NCBI RefSeq assembly: GCF_036206005.1
Contig: NZ_CP108143.1
Span: 4,245,501 to 4,309,500, forward strand
Direction: 5' to 3'
From: Streptomyces sp. NBC_00178
Lineage (GTDB): Bacteria > Actinomycetota > Actinomycetes > Streptomycetales > Streptomycetaceae
DNA length: 64,000 nt
Shown here: positions 32,083 to 40,600 of the stretch, piece after piece
Layout: every line of letters begins with the position of its first letter
Numbering within the stretch: the first letter of the stretch is position 1
The notes under the pieces: model-generated
What the model saw: the letters and a program-made list of their open reading frames with translations, nothing else
What the model was told of the DNA's origin: nothing
The model's database searches: none
Made by a program: the position numbers and the translations under genes

Positions 32083-33348
32083 TCAGCCGGCGTCCAGGAG
32101 CGTGTCCGTGACGTCGACGAAGCCCTTCTTCGACGCCGTGAGGCGGCCGTTCCTCACCACCTGGAACGTCACCTGGCCGTTGACGACGCGGGCGTGGGCC
32201 CGGGAGCCGACGCCGTCCTGGAAGCGCCAGCGCAGGGGTGGCGTGAGCCCGCCGGTGTCCACCTCGGTGCCGCGGTTCAGGTTCACGGAGACGCCGCCCG
32301 CCCAGATGTCGGGACGGTCCATGGCCTCGATGACGGCCTCGAGTGCGGTGTACGCGATCCAGGTGGTCTGCACCCCGGTGTCCTCGGGATCGACCTTGTT
32401 GTCGCCGAAGGCGTACTTCTGGATCACACCGCGCATCTTGTTCCAGCGCGCGTCGCCCGGGGCCGGGTACCAGCCGGTGACGTAGGCACCCTCGAAGGGG
32501 CTGGAGGGGCCGCCGGTACGGTTGATGAGGGGCTGGCCGACACTTCCGGCGACGGAGGAGATCCGTACGCCGCCTCCCGCGTCCCCGAGCCGGCGGAACG
32601 AGTCGAAGAAGGTCTCGGTGCCGTCGCCGAGCACCGCGGTCACGCACCCGTCGCCCGCCTCCTCGATGGCCTCGGCCGCCTGGTCGGCGTAGGACGTGGC
32701 CTCCTCGGGCGCGCGTATGTCGTGCGCCTTGGGCAGCCTGCGTTCGCGGAGGCTCACGTCGAGCAGTCCGGGCAGACTGTCGCCGACGAGGGTGTCGGGC
32801 CGCACCAGGGCCACCTGCCCGCAGTCGTCGGCCAGTTGCTCGCCGTTGCCGGCGACGAGCGCCGCCAGGCCCCCGTTGACCGGGTAGGAGATGTAGCTGG
32901 TGAACTCCTCGGCCGAGGCGCCGTATCCGCCGATGTACGGAATCCCGGCGGCCTCCAGCGGCGCGAGGAACGCCCGCCCGTGCCGGCTGTACGAGCCGAC
33001 GACCGCGGCGACGTCCTTGTCGGCGGCCAGGCGCGCGCACTTGGAGGCGCCCTCGGGCGTGTCCTCCTCGCTGCAGGTGAGCACCCGCAGCTCGTGGCCG
33101 TCGATCCCGCCCCGCTCGTCGGTCCAGCGGGCGTAGGCCCGCGCCATGGCCGGCATGCCCGCCATGTTCACCGCGTCGGTCCCGGAGGTGTCCGGGGCCC
33201 AGGTCATCACCGTGACCGGTTTCCTGGAGCTCTCCGAGGCGCCGGGGAGGGAACCGCACCCCGACAGCAGGAGCGTTCCCGCCACCGCCGATGTGAGGAA
33301 TCCGTAGGGGCGGTGTGGGCTGATGCGTCGCCGTCCGGTCATGGGCAT
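32083..33348 (-). CDS. orphan ABC solute-binding lipoprotein (branched-chain amino-acid/amide type)
   Basis: 421 residues from ATG 33348 (ATG 33342 is also possible). The signal peptide ends in a lipobox LLLSGCGS, so it is anchored to the membrane outer face. Motifs of the periplasmic Leu/Ile/Val-binding family follow: AARLAADKDVAAVVGSYSR, GIPYIGGYGASAEEF, VALVRPDTLVGDSL, GAYVTGWYPAPGD. No permease or ATPase gene is next to it, so it works as a sensor or with distant components. Ligand unknown. Confidence 0.82.
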   Translation of the reverse strand: MPMTGRRRISPHRPYGFLTSAVAGTLLLSGCGSLPGASESSRKPVTVMTWAPDTSGTDAVNMAGMPAMARAYARWTDERGGIDGHELRVLTCSEEDTPEGASKCARLAADKDVAAVVGSYSRHGRAFLAPLEAAGIPYIGGYGASAEEFTSYISYPVNGGLAALVAGNGEQLADDCGQVALVRPDTLVGDSLPGLLDVSLRERRLPKAHDIRAPEEATSYADQAAEAIEEAGDGCVTAVLGDGTETFFDSFRRLGDAGGGVRISSVAGSVGQPLINRTGGPSSPFEGAYVTGWYPAPGDARWNKMRGVIQKYAFGDNKVDPEDTGVQTTWIAYTALEAVIEAMDRPDIWAGGVSVNLNRGTEVDTGGLTPPLRWRFQDGVGSRAHARVVNGQVTFQVVRNGRLTASKKGFVDVTDTLLDAG

Positions 33349-33465
33349 GAACTTTTGCGGGCCACGGGTAACGCAGTGCCGTGCCCCGGGCGACACGGAG
33401 TGACGCGGAGGTGAATTGCGGGGGCCGGTGCGAGCCCGGCGCGGGGGAACGTACGATCGGCAACC

Positions 33466-33963
33466 GTGCAGCAAGGTTCGGAGAACACTTCCCGTCGCGG
33501 CCGTCGCTCCTCCACCATGGGCGGCATGCCGCTCAACGACATGCCGTGGTGGCGCTGGCGCAGCAACGTGCGCTCGGCGCTGCACATGCTCTCCGACCCC
33601 GTCTTCCACCACGAGTGCTGGCTGGCCGGCCAGGAAGGGTACGGGGACGTCACCGACGCCGTGTACCGCCTGGTCGAGGACACCTGGCTCGACAACTGGT
33701 CCGCCGAGAAGTACGTGGGCACGATCTTCCGTGACTCCGCGGAGGCCGCCCTCGTGGACGTCGCCGCCCTGCGGGTGCTGCGGATCATGCACCAGATAGG
33801 CGCCGACGCCCCCGTCTCCGCGTATCTGGAGCATCCGGGCTGGCCGGACGCGGTCCTGGCGGCCCGCGAGGCGCACGTGATGCTCGCCACCAACGACGCC
33901 GAGGACCCCGACGTCCCGCCGCGGTCGCTGGACGTGCTCCGCATCATGACCAGATCGGCGTGA
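33466..33963 (+). CDS. conserved Streptomyces protein of unknown function
   Basis: 165 residues from GTG 33466. It begins with a basic, Ser-rich segment and continues with a mostly helical body rich in Trp (DMPWWRWRSNVRSALHML, VYRLVEDTWLDNW, LVDVAALRVLRIMHQIG). No enzyme motif or membrane span. It lies divergently from the solute-binding lipoprotein (117 bases between) and 28 bases before purU. Confidence 0.65.
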   Translation: MQQGSENTSRRGRRSSTMGGMPLNDMPWWRWRSNVRSALHMLSDPVFHHECWLAGQEGYGDVTDAVYRLVEDTWLDNWSAEKYVGTIFRDSAEAALVDVAALRVLRIMHQIGADAPVSAYLEHPGWPDAVLAAREAHVMLATNDAEDPDVPPRSLDVLRIMTRSA

Positions 33964-33991
33964 CGGCGGGACGGTGTGGCACCCTACGGGG

Positions 33992-34891
33992 ATGACCGCG
34001 CCGCAGCCCGCCGAATCCGTACCCGCTGCCTCGGACGGCCCCGCCGAGCAGTACGTCCTCACGCTCTCCTGCCCCGACAAACAGGGCATCGTGCACGCCG
34101 TGTCGAGCTACCTCTACATGACCGGCTGCAACATCGAGGACAGCCAGCAGTTCGGCGACCACGACACCGGTCTCTTCTTCATGCGCGTCCACTTCTCGGC
34201 GGGCGCGGCGGCCGACGTGGAGAAGCTGCGGGCCGGCTTCGCCGCGATCGGCGACTCGTTCCGGATGGAGTGGCAGATACACCGCGCCTCGGACCGCATG
34301 CGGGTCGTGCTGCTGGTGAGCAGGTTCGGGCACTGCCTCAACGACCTGCTCTTCCGGTCCGGCACCGGCGCGCTGCCCGTCGAGATCGTCGCCGTCGTCT
34401 CCAACCACACGGACTTCGCCGAGCTCGTCGCCTCCTACGGCATCCCCTTCCGGCACATCCCCGTGACCCGTGAGAACAAGCCGGAGGCCGAGGCGCAGCT
34501 GCTGGAGCTGGTGCGCGGGGAGAACGTCGAACTGGTCGTCCTCGCCCGGTACATGCAGGTGCTGTCGGACGACCTCTGCAAGCAGCTGAGCGGGCGGATC
34601 ATCAACATCCACCACTCCTTCCTGCCGAGCTTCAAGGGTGCGAAGCCCTACCACCAGGCGCACGCGCGCGGGGTGAAGCTGATCGGTGCGACGGCGCACT
34701 ACGTGACCGCCGACCTCGACGAGGGGCCGATCATCGAGCAGGAGGTCGAGCGGGTCGGTCACGGGGTCACACCGGACCAGCTCGTCGCGATCGGGCGTGA
34801 CGTGGAGTGCCAGGCGCTGGCCCGCGCCGTGAAGTGGCACGCGGAGCGCCGCATCATGCTCAACGGCCGCCGCACGGTCGTCTTCCCGTAG
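33992..34891 (+). CDS. purU: formyltetrahydrofolate deformylase
   Basis: 299 residues from ATG 33992 (GTG 33974 is an alternative). An N-terminal ACT-like regulatory domain (VLTLSCPDKQGIVHAVSSYLY) precedes a formyltransferase-like catalytic domain. Active-site landmarks are SNHTDFAELVASYGIPF, VVLARYMQVLS, INIHHSFLPSFKGAKPYHQA with the catalytic Asn/His, and VTADLDEGPIIEQEV with Asp. It releases formate and THF from 10-formyl-THF, balancing one-carbon pools. Convergent with the anti-sigma gene. Confidence 0.93.
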   Translation: MTAPQPAESVPAASDGPAEQYVLTLSCPDKQGIVHAVSSYLYMTGCNIEDSQQFGDHDTGLFFMRVHFSAGAAADVEKLRAGFAAIGDSFRMEWQIHRASDRMRVVLLVSRFGHCLNDLLFRSGTGALPVEIVAVVSNHTDFAELVASYGIPFRHIPVTRENKPEAEAQLLELVRGENVELVVLARYMQVLSDDLCKQLSGRIINIHHSFLPSFKGAKPYHQAHARGVKLIGATAHYVTADLDEGPIIEQEVERVGHGVTPDQLVAIGRDVECQALARAVKWHAERRIMLNGRRTVVFP

Positions 34892-34910
34892 CCGGCCCTC
34901 CGCGGGCTCC

Positions 34911-36152
34911 CTACAGCCTGCTGAGCGAGGCGGCGGCGAACAGCACGTCGCGGATCGCCTCGCGGTCGCCCTCCTGCCCGGCGGCGGCCTCCACCGGCGG
35001 CACGTGCCCCGCGACCAGCCGGCAGAACTCCACGCCGTCGAGTGCCACCTGCGCGACCGTGTGGTCCGGGGAGCCGAGGGCGGCGGGCGAGTCCAGAGCG
35101 ATGTACCAGTCGCCGCCGCCGCGGCCCTCGACCTCCAGGTGGAGGGAGCGGCCCGGCGCCCCTGCGCTCACGAGCTGCCTGGCCGGCGCCGCGAGACCGG
35201 CGCGGCGGCGCCCGGCCAGGGTGGCGGGCAGCAGCCGGGCCGCCAGGTCGATCATCCGGTTCAGGTGGGCGGCCGCCGGCGGCTCGTACGGGTAGTCCAC
35301 CGCCTCCGCGATGTCCTCGCCGTGCACCCAGCACTCGAAGGCCCGCTCCAGGAGCGAGTCGTGCAGCGGGAGGGCGAAGCCTCCGTAGGGGACGGAGAGC
35401 TCGGCGACGCCCCGGCCCGCGAAGGAGACCGTGCGCACCAGGGCGTGGCTCTGGTCACGCCACGGCTCCCGCACGGTGCGGGTGGGCGGGCGCCGCGCGG
35501 CCGACCAGTACGACTCGGTGCGCTCGGTCGGCGACAGCGGCGTGTCGCCGCTGCCGAGCGGGTCGTCCAGGCCGAGTGCGCGGGAGACCAGGCCGTCGAC
35601 CGCCATCAGGTGGCTGATCACTCCGGCTACCGTCGTCCTGCGGTTCACCTGGCGGTCGTCCTCGAACCACTTCAGCCGTACCGGCGCATGCCATTCCGAG
35701 TCGCCGATGTCCCGCAGCAGCGCGTCGAGCCTGGCCGTCTCCGCGTCGTACGGAGCGGCCCAGTCCGGGACGGGGATGCGCGCCGGACGGCGCCCGAGGC
35801 AGCCCTCCAGGACCCGGGAGCGCAGCATCGGGTCCAGGTCCAGCGTGCCGTCGGAGTGCAGCAGCCCGACGGCGTCGCGCAGCCGCAGGGCCTCGTCCGC
35901 GCACCGGGCGCACCCCGTGAGGTGCTTCTCCACCGCGGCCGTCTCCTCGGCGGAGCAGGCGGCCAGGGCCCAGGCACCGAGCAGCGATTTGAGGACCCGG
36001 TGGGGGAGCGCCTCGGGGACGTGGGCTGCCGCCGGCGGCACGTCCGCAGGCGGCAGGAACGCGCGGTCGTCCGCGGCCGCCCTCGGGCCGGGTATGCGGC
36101 GTTCGGCCGGTGTCCGTCCGTCGCGGTCGTCGCCGCCGTCGGCCCCGGTCAT
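34911..36152 (-). CDS. zinc-finger anti-sigma factor fused to a mycothiol-isomerase-like domain
   Basis: 413 residues from ATG 36152, starting inside the stop codon of the sigma gene. Residues ~60-95 carry a zf-HC2/ZAS motif (His77-x3-Cys81-x2-Cys84) typical of anti-sigma factors that bind ECF sigma factors. Residues ~140-410 have a DinB/MDMPI-type fold (ISHLMAVDGLVSRALGL, ALPLHDSLLERAFECWVHG, IAEAVDYPYEPP). There is no membrane span, so it senses a cytoplasmic, possibly thiol-redox, signal. Confidence 0.82.
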   Translation of the reverse strand: MTGADGGDDRDGRTPAERRIPGPRAAADDRAFLPPADVPPAAAHVPEALPHRVLKSLLGAWALAACSAEETAAVEKHLTGCARCADEALRLRDAVGLLHSDGTLDLDPMLRSRVLEGCLGRRPARIPVPDWAAPYDAETARLDALLRDIGDSEWHAPVRLKWFEDDRQVNRRTTVAGVISHLMAVDGLVSRALGLDDPLGSGDTPLSPTERTESYWSAARRPPTRTVREPWRDQSHALVRTVSFAGRGVAELSVPYGGFALPLHDSLLERAFECWVHGEDIAEAVDYPYEPPAAAHLNRMIDLAARLLPATLAGRRRAGLAAPARQLVSAGAPGRSLHLEVEGRGGGDWYIALDSPAALGSPDHTVAQVALDGVEFCRLVAGHVPPVEAAAGQEGDREAIRDVLFAAASLSRL

Positions 36153-36721
36153 GAAGCGGGCCCGTGGCCGGGCGGTGACGACCCGGCCGGGGTCCGGGCG
36201 TCGGCGGTGGACAGCAGCTGCAGCCCGAGCCGCAGCCGGCGCCTGGCCTCGTCGCCGGTGACGCCGAGGTCGGCCGCCGTCTGGCGGTAGTCCCGGCGCT
36301 GGATGTACGCGAGCTCCAGGGCCGCGCGCAGCGGGGCCGGCATGGAGGCGACGATGTAGTCGGCGCGGGCGGCGGCGGTCGCGTGGAGCACCCGCTGCTC
36401 CAGTTCGTCGTCCCGCTCGTCCGTGTCGTCGGCGCCCCGGGCGGCGCGGAGCCTGCGTACGGCCTCGCGGTGTGTGAGACGTGCCACCCAGGAGCGCATC
36501 GAGCCGTTCCGGGGGTCGTACGCGTCGGGGTGCTCCCAGACGTGGCCGAAGACCTCGCGGGTCACCTGGTCCGCGGCGTCCTCGTCCTCGAGCATGCGGT
36601 GGGCCTGGCTGTGCACGAGCGCGGCGAACCGGTCGTAGAGCTCACCGAGGGCCGCCGCCTCGCCGCGGGCCAGCCGCTGCTGCATCCGGCGGTCCCAGCG
36701 CGGTGGTGCGTCCTTCACCAT
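36149..36721 (-). CDS. ECF-type RNA polymerase sigma factor
   Basis: 190 residues from ATG 36721 with GGGGGCTGG upstream; the open frame extends to 37294 but homology begins here. Region 2 is ALGELYDRFAALVHSQAHR with AADQVTREVFGHVWEHP and WVARLTHREAVRRLR. Region 4 is LRAALELAYIQRRDYRQTA with DLGVTGDEARRRL. It overlaps the anti-sigma gene by 4 bases, so the pair is co-translated and the anti-sigma holds it inactive. Divergent from the STAS gene. Confidence 0.88.
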   Translation of the reverse strand: MVKDAPPRWDRRMQQRLARGEAAALGELYDRFAALVHSQAHRMLEDEDAADQVTREVFGHVWEHPDAYDPRNGSMRSWVARLTHREAVRRLRAARGADDTDERDDELEQRVLHATAAARADYIVASMPAPLRAALELAYIQRRDYRQTAADLGVTGDEARRRLRLGLQLLSTADARTPAGSSPPGHGPAS

Positions 36722-37013
36722 CCAGCCCCCAGCCCTGTTCCCCGCGTCACGTCGAATGTAGTCGGCGGCCTGGTCCGAGCACGTGTGTTTCCGGCAAGTA
36801 CGTCCCCTGAGTGGCCTCGAATGATAGGGAATAGTGCGCGCTTTGCCGCTTGTTGATCGGGTAAACGCGCTGCGTGTGATCGCTTCCGATCGGATCCTGT
36901 GCCCGGCCCGAAGGGGACGGAACGGGGTTTCGTCCACGGCCGAGCGGGCAGCCGCGAGGAGGAACGGTAACTTCCGGATCCTCCGGAATCCCCGGAACGA
37001 GAGGCCGAGGCGC

Positions 37014-37388
37014 GTGACGCTGAAGGTGTACGAGACCGAGCAGGACGGGTGGACCGTGCTGCGGATCCGCGGCGAACTCGACCTCGTCAGCTCACCCGTC
37101 GTGCGCCAGTCCGTGCACGGGGCGGTCGCCGCGGGGCGCCACGACGTGGTCCTCGACCTCTCCGGTGTCCTCTTCTGCGATTCCAGCGGCGTCAACGTGC
37201 TGATCGCCTCCCGCCGCCTCATGAAGTCCTGCGGCGGCCGTCTGCGGCTGATCCTCCCGGCCCGCGGCGCGGTGGACGGCTCGCACGTCAACAAGGTGCT
37301 CGGCGCCCTCGGCGTGCGTCGGCTGTTCGACTGCTATCCGGACGCGGACGCCGCGACCGACGACGAGTCCCAGCCGCTCATCGCCTGA
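37014..37388 (+). CDS. STAS-domain anti-anti-sigma factor
   Basis: 124 residues from GTG 37014 (GAGAGGCCGAGG upstream; the longer frame from 36834 lacks homology). The STAS fold is complete: TVLRIRGELDLVSSPVV, HDVVLDLSGVLFCDSSGVN with the phosphorylatable Ser in DSSG, and GAVDGSHVNKVLGALGV. It would bind an RsbW-type kinase to free a sigma factor, and the RsbW-like ATPase at 38559 is a candidate partner. Divergent from the ECF sigma/anti-sigma pair. Confidence 0.88.
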   Translation: MTLKVYETEQDGWTVLRIRGELDLVSSPVVRQSVHGAVAAGRHDVVLDLSGVLFCDSSGVNVLIASRRLMKSCGGRLRLILPARGAVDGSHVNKVLGALGVRRLFDCYPDADAATDDESQPLIA

Positions 37389-37458
37389 CGCGGCGGGCCG
37401 TCACCGGGTCGTCACACCTCAGGGGGTATTCGGTGACACGGGACGCCGGCCGGCGTCG

Positions 37459-37464
37459 TACGCT
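37459..37464 (+). promoter_or_regulatory. -10 element for a leaderless EF-hand gene
   Basis: TACGCT ends 6 bases before ATG 37471; no ribosome binding site lies between. A leaderless transcript is likely. Confidence 0.45.
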
Positions 37465-37470
37465 CCCCGC

Positions 37471-38007
37471 ATGGACAGCGCAGAGTACGAGCGCAAGATC
37501 GCGCACCGGTTCGCCGCCTTCGACCAGGACGGCAACGGCTACATCGATCGCGCCGATTTCAACGCCGCGGCGGCCCGCCTCCTCACCGAGTTCGGGACGA
37601 CGGCCCGCTGCGACAGAGGCCAGGCCCTCTATTCGGGCGCCGAGGCCTTCTGGCAGGGCATGGCCGGCATCGCGGACGTGGACGGGGACCAGCGGGTCAC
37701 CCGGGGGGAGTTCGTCGGAGGGGCCGTGAAGCGGCTGCGCGACAACCCCGACCGCTTCGCGGAGATCGCACGTCCCTTCCTGAGGGCGGCCCTCGCCGTG
37801 GCGGCCGGAACGGACCCCCGGGGGGCCGCCGGCGCCTCCGCCCCGGTCGCCTCGGTGGAACGCGCCCTGCGGGTGCTCGGTGCGCCCGACGACATCGCGA
37901 GCGTCGCGGCCCGGAGCCTGGACACCGACCGGGACGGGCGGATCGCGGAGGACGAGGCGGTCGCCGCACTCTCCGCGTACTTCACCGTGATCGAACCCGA
38001 CGCGTAG
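37471..38007 (+). CDS. EF-hand calcium-binding protein (calerythrin-like)
   Basis: 178 residues from ATG 37471. Three canonical 12-residue EF-hand loops are visible: Asp18-Asp29 (DQDGNGYIDRAD), Asp69-Glu80 (DVDGDQRVTRGE) and Asp151-Glu162 (DTDRDGRIAEDE). A fourth, between ~95 and 140, is degenerate, as in calerythrin-type proteins. It likely buffers or senses Ca2+, which affects sporulation and aerial growth in Streptomyces. The gene is probably leaderless and ends in a hairpin at 38054-38090. Confidence 0.9.
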   Translation: MDSAEYERKIAHRFAAFDQDGNGYIDRADFNAAAARLLTEFGTTARCDRGQALYSGAEAFWQGMAGIADVDGDQRVTRGEFVGGAVKRLRDNPDRFAEIARPFLRAALAVAAGTDPRGAAGASAPVASVERALRVLGAPDDIASVAARSLDTDRDGRIAEDEAVAALSAYFTVIEPDA

Positions 38008-38558
38008 CGTGCCCGCCCAACACGCCCGATGGAGGCAGTAGTTCGCGCCCTCCCCGGGCCCGGTCCGGCCGTCGCCGGACCCGGGCCCGGGGGTCCCTCC
38101 GGCGGTGAAGTGGCTGACGGGGAAGCGTACGGAACGTCATCGACCGGTGACCCGGAGCATCCGGAGCGCGGGCGGGTGCCGGGTGCGAGCCGTCACCGGG
38201 CGGAGTCACGGCGCGCCGCTCGGGTACGCTCGGGTGGATGCGAGTGGTACTGGAGCCCGAGGTTCCGGGTGTGGCCCCTGCGGCCGGCCCGGCCTGCGAA
38301 GGATGCCCTGCTCGCGGCCCACGCGGCTGCGCCGGACCGGCCGGGAGTCTGCTTCCCCGGGCGCGGAGGCGCGGCTGTTCGACTGTCCGCAGCACGCGTC
38401 GCACAGTATGCACCACGCGTACTCCTTCGCGCTGGAATATGCCCGAAGCGCTTGTTGCGGTGACTGTACGTCAACCATGCTGTGTCGCAGGGGAGTCACG
38501 TTCCGTGACCCTGAGGAGGCGCGAGGCGATGTGTCCGCCGGTTCGGATGGTGTGAGCG
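38008..38558 (+). other. 551-base intergenic region before the RsbW-like gene
   Basis: Contains the EF-hand terminator (38054-38090). Open frames on both strands have no recognisable domain. An 8-codon frame starts at ATG 38529 behind GAGGAGG (about 38512-38518) and stops at 38555, 3 bases before the GTG of the RsbW-like gene and in the same frame. Confidence 0.35.
38054..38090 (+). terminator. EF-hand gene terminator
   Basis: CCGGGCCCGGTCCGG pairs with CCGGACCCGGGCCCGG with one bulged base, 46 bases after the stop at 38007. Confidence 0.5.
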
Positions 38559-39011
38559 GTGCAGGTGCTTCAGGTGCAACTTGAGGTCGGGGCGGATCCC
38601 GCCGAAGTGGGACGGGCCCGCAGATGGGCGCGGTCCCGGCTGATCGGGTCCGGGGTGGAGGACGACGAGCCCCTCGCGGAGACGCTCATCCTGCTGATCT
38701 CGGAGCTCGTCACCAACGCGGTCGTCCACACCGGCTGTCCGGCCGTCCTGCGGATGCTGTTCGGCTCCACGGGTTCCTCGGAGACGGTCCGGGTCGAGGT
38801 GGCCGACACCAGCTGCCGGCCCCCGCAGCCGCGTCACGCGCGGGGCGAGGACACGGGGGGACGCGGCCTGGAACTCGTGGACGGTCTCGCGGACCGCTGG
38901 GGCTGGCAGCCGGAGGGCGCCGGGAAGCGGATCTGGTGCGAGGTCGACCGGGGCGGCCCCGTGATGGTCCCGGCGGCCCAGGAGCAGCCCGGCGACCGGG
39001 CACGGCTCTGA
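38559..39011 (+). CDS. RsbW/HATPase_c-like anti-sigma kinase
   Basis: 150 residues from GTG 38559. The N-box LISELVTNAVVHTG and the G2-like GGRGLELVDGLADRWGW of GHKL ATPases are clear. The G1 box is DTSCRPPQP rather than D-x-G-x-G, as is common in this Streptomyces family. These proteins phosphorylate STAS antagonists or bind sigma factors; the STAS protein at 37014 is a possible partner. No strong ribosome binding site precedes GTG 38559. The strong one upstream serves an in-frame 8-codon ORF, which implies coupling. Confidence 0.75.
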   Translation: MQVLQVQLEVGADPAEVGRARRWARSRLIGSGVEDDEPLAETLILLISELVTNAVVHTGCPAVLRMLFGSTGSSETVRVEVADTSCRPPQPRHARGEDTGGRGLELVDGLADRWGWQPEGAGKRIWCEVDRGGPVMVPAAQEQPGDRARL

Positions 39012-39056
39012 ACGTCCGCCCCGCGTGCAGGCGTGTCCGTACCGTCCGCCGGCGCC

Positions 39057-40046
39057 TCAGCGTCCGGCCGTCGTCGCGCGGAACGTCCGCCGGTAGACCG
39101 TGGGGGACACCCCCAGCGCGGCCTGTACGTGCTGCCGCAGCGAGGTGGCCGTGCCGAACCCGGCCTCCCGCGCCACCTGGTCGACCGACAGGTCGGAGCA
39201 CTCCAGCAGCTGCCGCGCCCGCTCCACCCGCTGCTGGGTGATCCACTGTCCGGGGCTGACACCCACCTCGTCGCGGAAGCGGCGGGTGAAGGTGCGCACG
39301 CTCATCGACCCCTGACGCGCCAGGTCGCGCAGCAGGATCGGTTGTTCGAGCCGCCCGAGCGCCCAGGCCCGCGCCGCGGTCGTCGCGGCGGACCCCCGCT
39401 CGGGAACGGGCCGCCGGATGTACTGCGCCTGACCGCCGTCCCGGTGCGGGGGCACGACGGTGCTGCGCGCCACCGCGTTGGCGACGGCGGTGCCGTGGTC
39501 GCGGCGCACGAGGTGCAGGCAGAGGTCGATCCCGGCGGCCACGCCGGCCGAGGTGAGCACGTCGCCGTCGTCGACGAAGAGCACGTCCGGATCGACGAGG
39601 ACCTTGGGGAACAGCCGCTGGAAGTGATCCGCGGAGGACCAGTGGGTGGTGGCCGGGCGGCCGTCGAGGAGCCCGGCCGCGCCGAGGACGTAGGCGCCGG
39701 TGCAGATGGCGACCAGCCGCGTCCCGGGCCGGATGCGCGCCATCGCCGAGGTGAGTTCCCCGGTGAGTCGGCCTTCCTCCTGCACGGGGCCGAGTTCGTA
39801 CGAGGTGGGTATGACGACGGTGTCGGCGGTGGCCAGCGCCTCCGGCCCGCGCTCGACCAGGATGCTGAAGTCGGCGTCGGTGCGGACCGGCCCGGGCGCA
39901 CGGACCGAACACGTCACGGTCTCGTACAGGGCGCGGCCCTCGTCGAGCGGTCCCTGGCCCCGCGCGCTGCCGAAGATCCGCTGCGGGATGCCCAGTTCGA
40001 AGGGGAGGATCCCGTCCAGGGCGAGTACGACGACGCGGTGCGGCAT
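39057..40046 (-). CDS. GlxA-family regulator (DJ-1/PfpI domain plus AraC HTH)
   Basis: 329 residues from ATG 40046. Residues ~1-190 form a DJ-1/PfpI-like domain (VVVLALDGILPFELGIPQ, VAICTGAYVLGAAGLLDGR with the nucleophile-position Cys). Residues ~225-325 are an AraC helix-turn-helix (LARQGSMSVRTFTRRFRD, VDQVAREAGFGTATSLRQH). Relatives sense metabolites; targets are unknown here. Divergent from the DUF2809 gene with 61 bases between. Confidence 0.88.
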   Translation of the reverse strand: MPHRVVVLALDGILPFELGIPQRIFGSARGQGPLDEGRALYETVTCSVRAPGPVRTDADFSILVERGPEALATADTVVIPTSYELGPVQEEGRLTGELTSAMARIRPGTRLVAICTGAYVLGAAGLLDGRPATTHWSSADHFQRLFPKVLVDPDVLFVDDGDVLTSAGVAAGIDLCLHLVRRDHGTAVANAVARSTVVPPHRDGGQAQYIRRPVPERGSAATTAARAWALGRLEQPILLRDLARQGSMSVRTFTRRFRDEVGVSPGQWITQQRVERARQLLECSDLSVDQVAREAGFGTATSLRQHVQAALGVSPTVYRRTFRATTAGR

Positions 40047-40107
40047 GCGGTCTCCTGATCCTCGTCGGACTGGCCGCCGGCGTCCGCGGGCTGATAGACG
40101 TCGTGCC

Positions 40108-40533
40108 ATGAAGGTGAAGCCGGCAGGACAGCCGTTCATTCCCGCCCCGTCGGCGCACCGCGCGGCCGCGGCGGCGGCCGCCCTCGTGACGGTGACGGCG
40201 GGGCTCGGCGTCCGGGCGGTGGCGGGCGGGGACTTCGCGAAGTACGCGGGGGACGCGCTCTACACCGTGCTGGTCCACACGGTGGTGGTGCTCCTCGCTC
40301 CGCGGGTGCGCCCCTCGGTGGCGGCGGGGGCCGCGCTGGTGTTCAGCTGGGCGGTGGAACTGGCCCAGCTCACCGGCGTACCGGCGGAGTTGTCCCGCAG
40401 GAGCGTGGTGGCACGGCTGGTGCTCGGCTCGACGTTCAACGCCCCTGACCTCCTCTGGTACGCGGTGGGTGCCGGGTGCGCCTGGGCCGTGCACGCCCGG
40501 CTGGTGGCGTGGCGTGCTGCGGGCCGCCCGTGA
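40108..40533 (+). CDS. DUF2809 small membrane protein
   Basis: 141 residues from ATG 40108 with about four transmembrane segments (AAAAAAALVTVTAGLGVRA, TVLVHTVVVLLAP, AGAALVFSWAVELAQLTG, PDLLWYAVGAGCAWAV). The motif SWAVELAQLTG-x-P is typical of DUF2809. Function unknown. Divergent from the GlxA-like regulator, which may control it; the following transporter begins 67 bases downstream. Confidence 0.8.
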   Translation: MKVKPAGQPFIPAPSAHRAAAAAAALVTVTAGLGVRAVAGGDFAKYAGDALYTVLVHTVVVLLAPRVRPSVAAGAALVFSWAVELAQLTGVPAELSRRSVVARLVLGSTFNAPDLLWYAVGAGCAWAVHARLVAWRAAGRP

Positions 40534-40600
40534 TCCGGTTGGCCCGATCCCTGCGAAGGGTGTCTGTCCGGCCACTCGTCGGCGTGGCGCACCGGGACCG

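Noticed and set aside
30122..33463. 1113-codon minus-strand frame
   Set aside because: It spans three independent genes with clear domains in other frames; no domain is visible in it.
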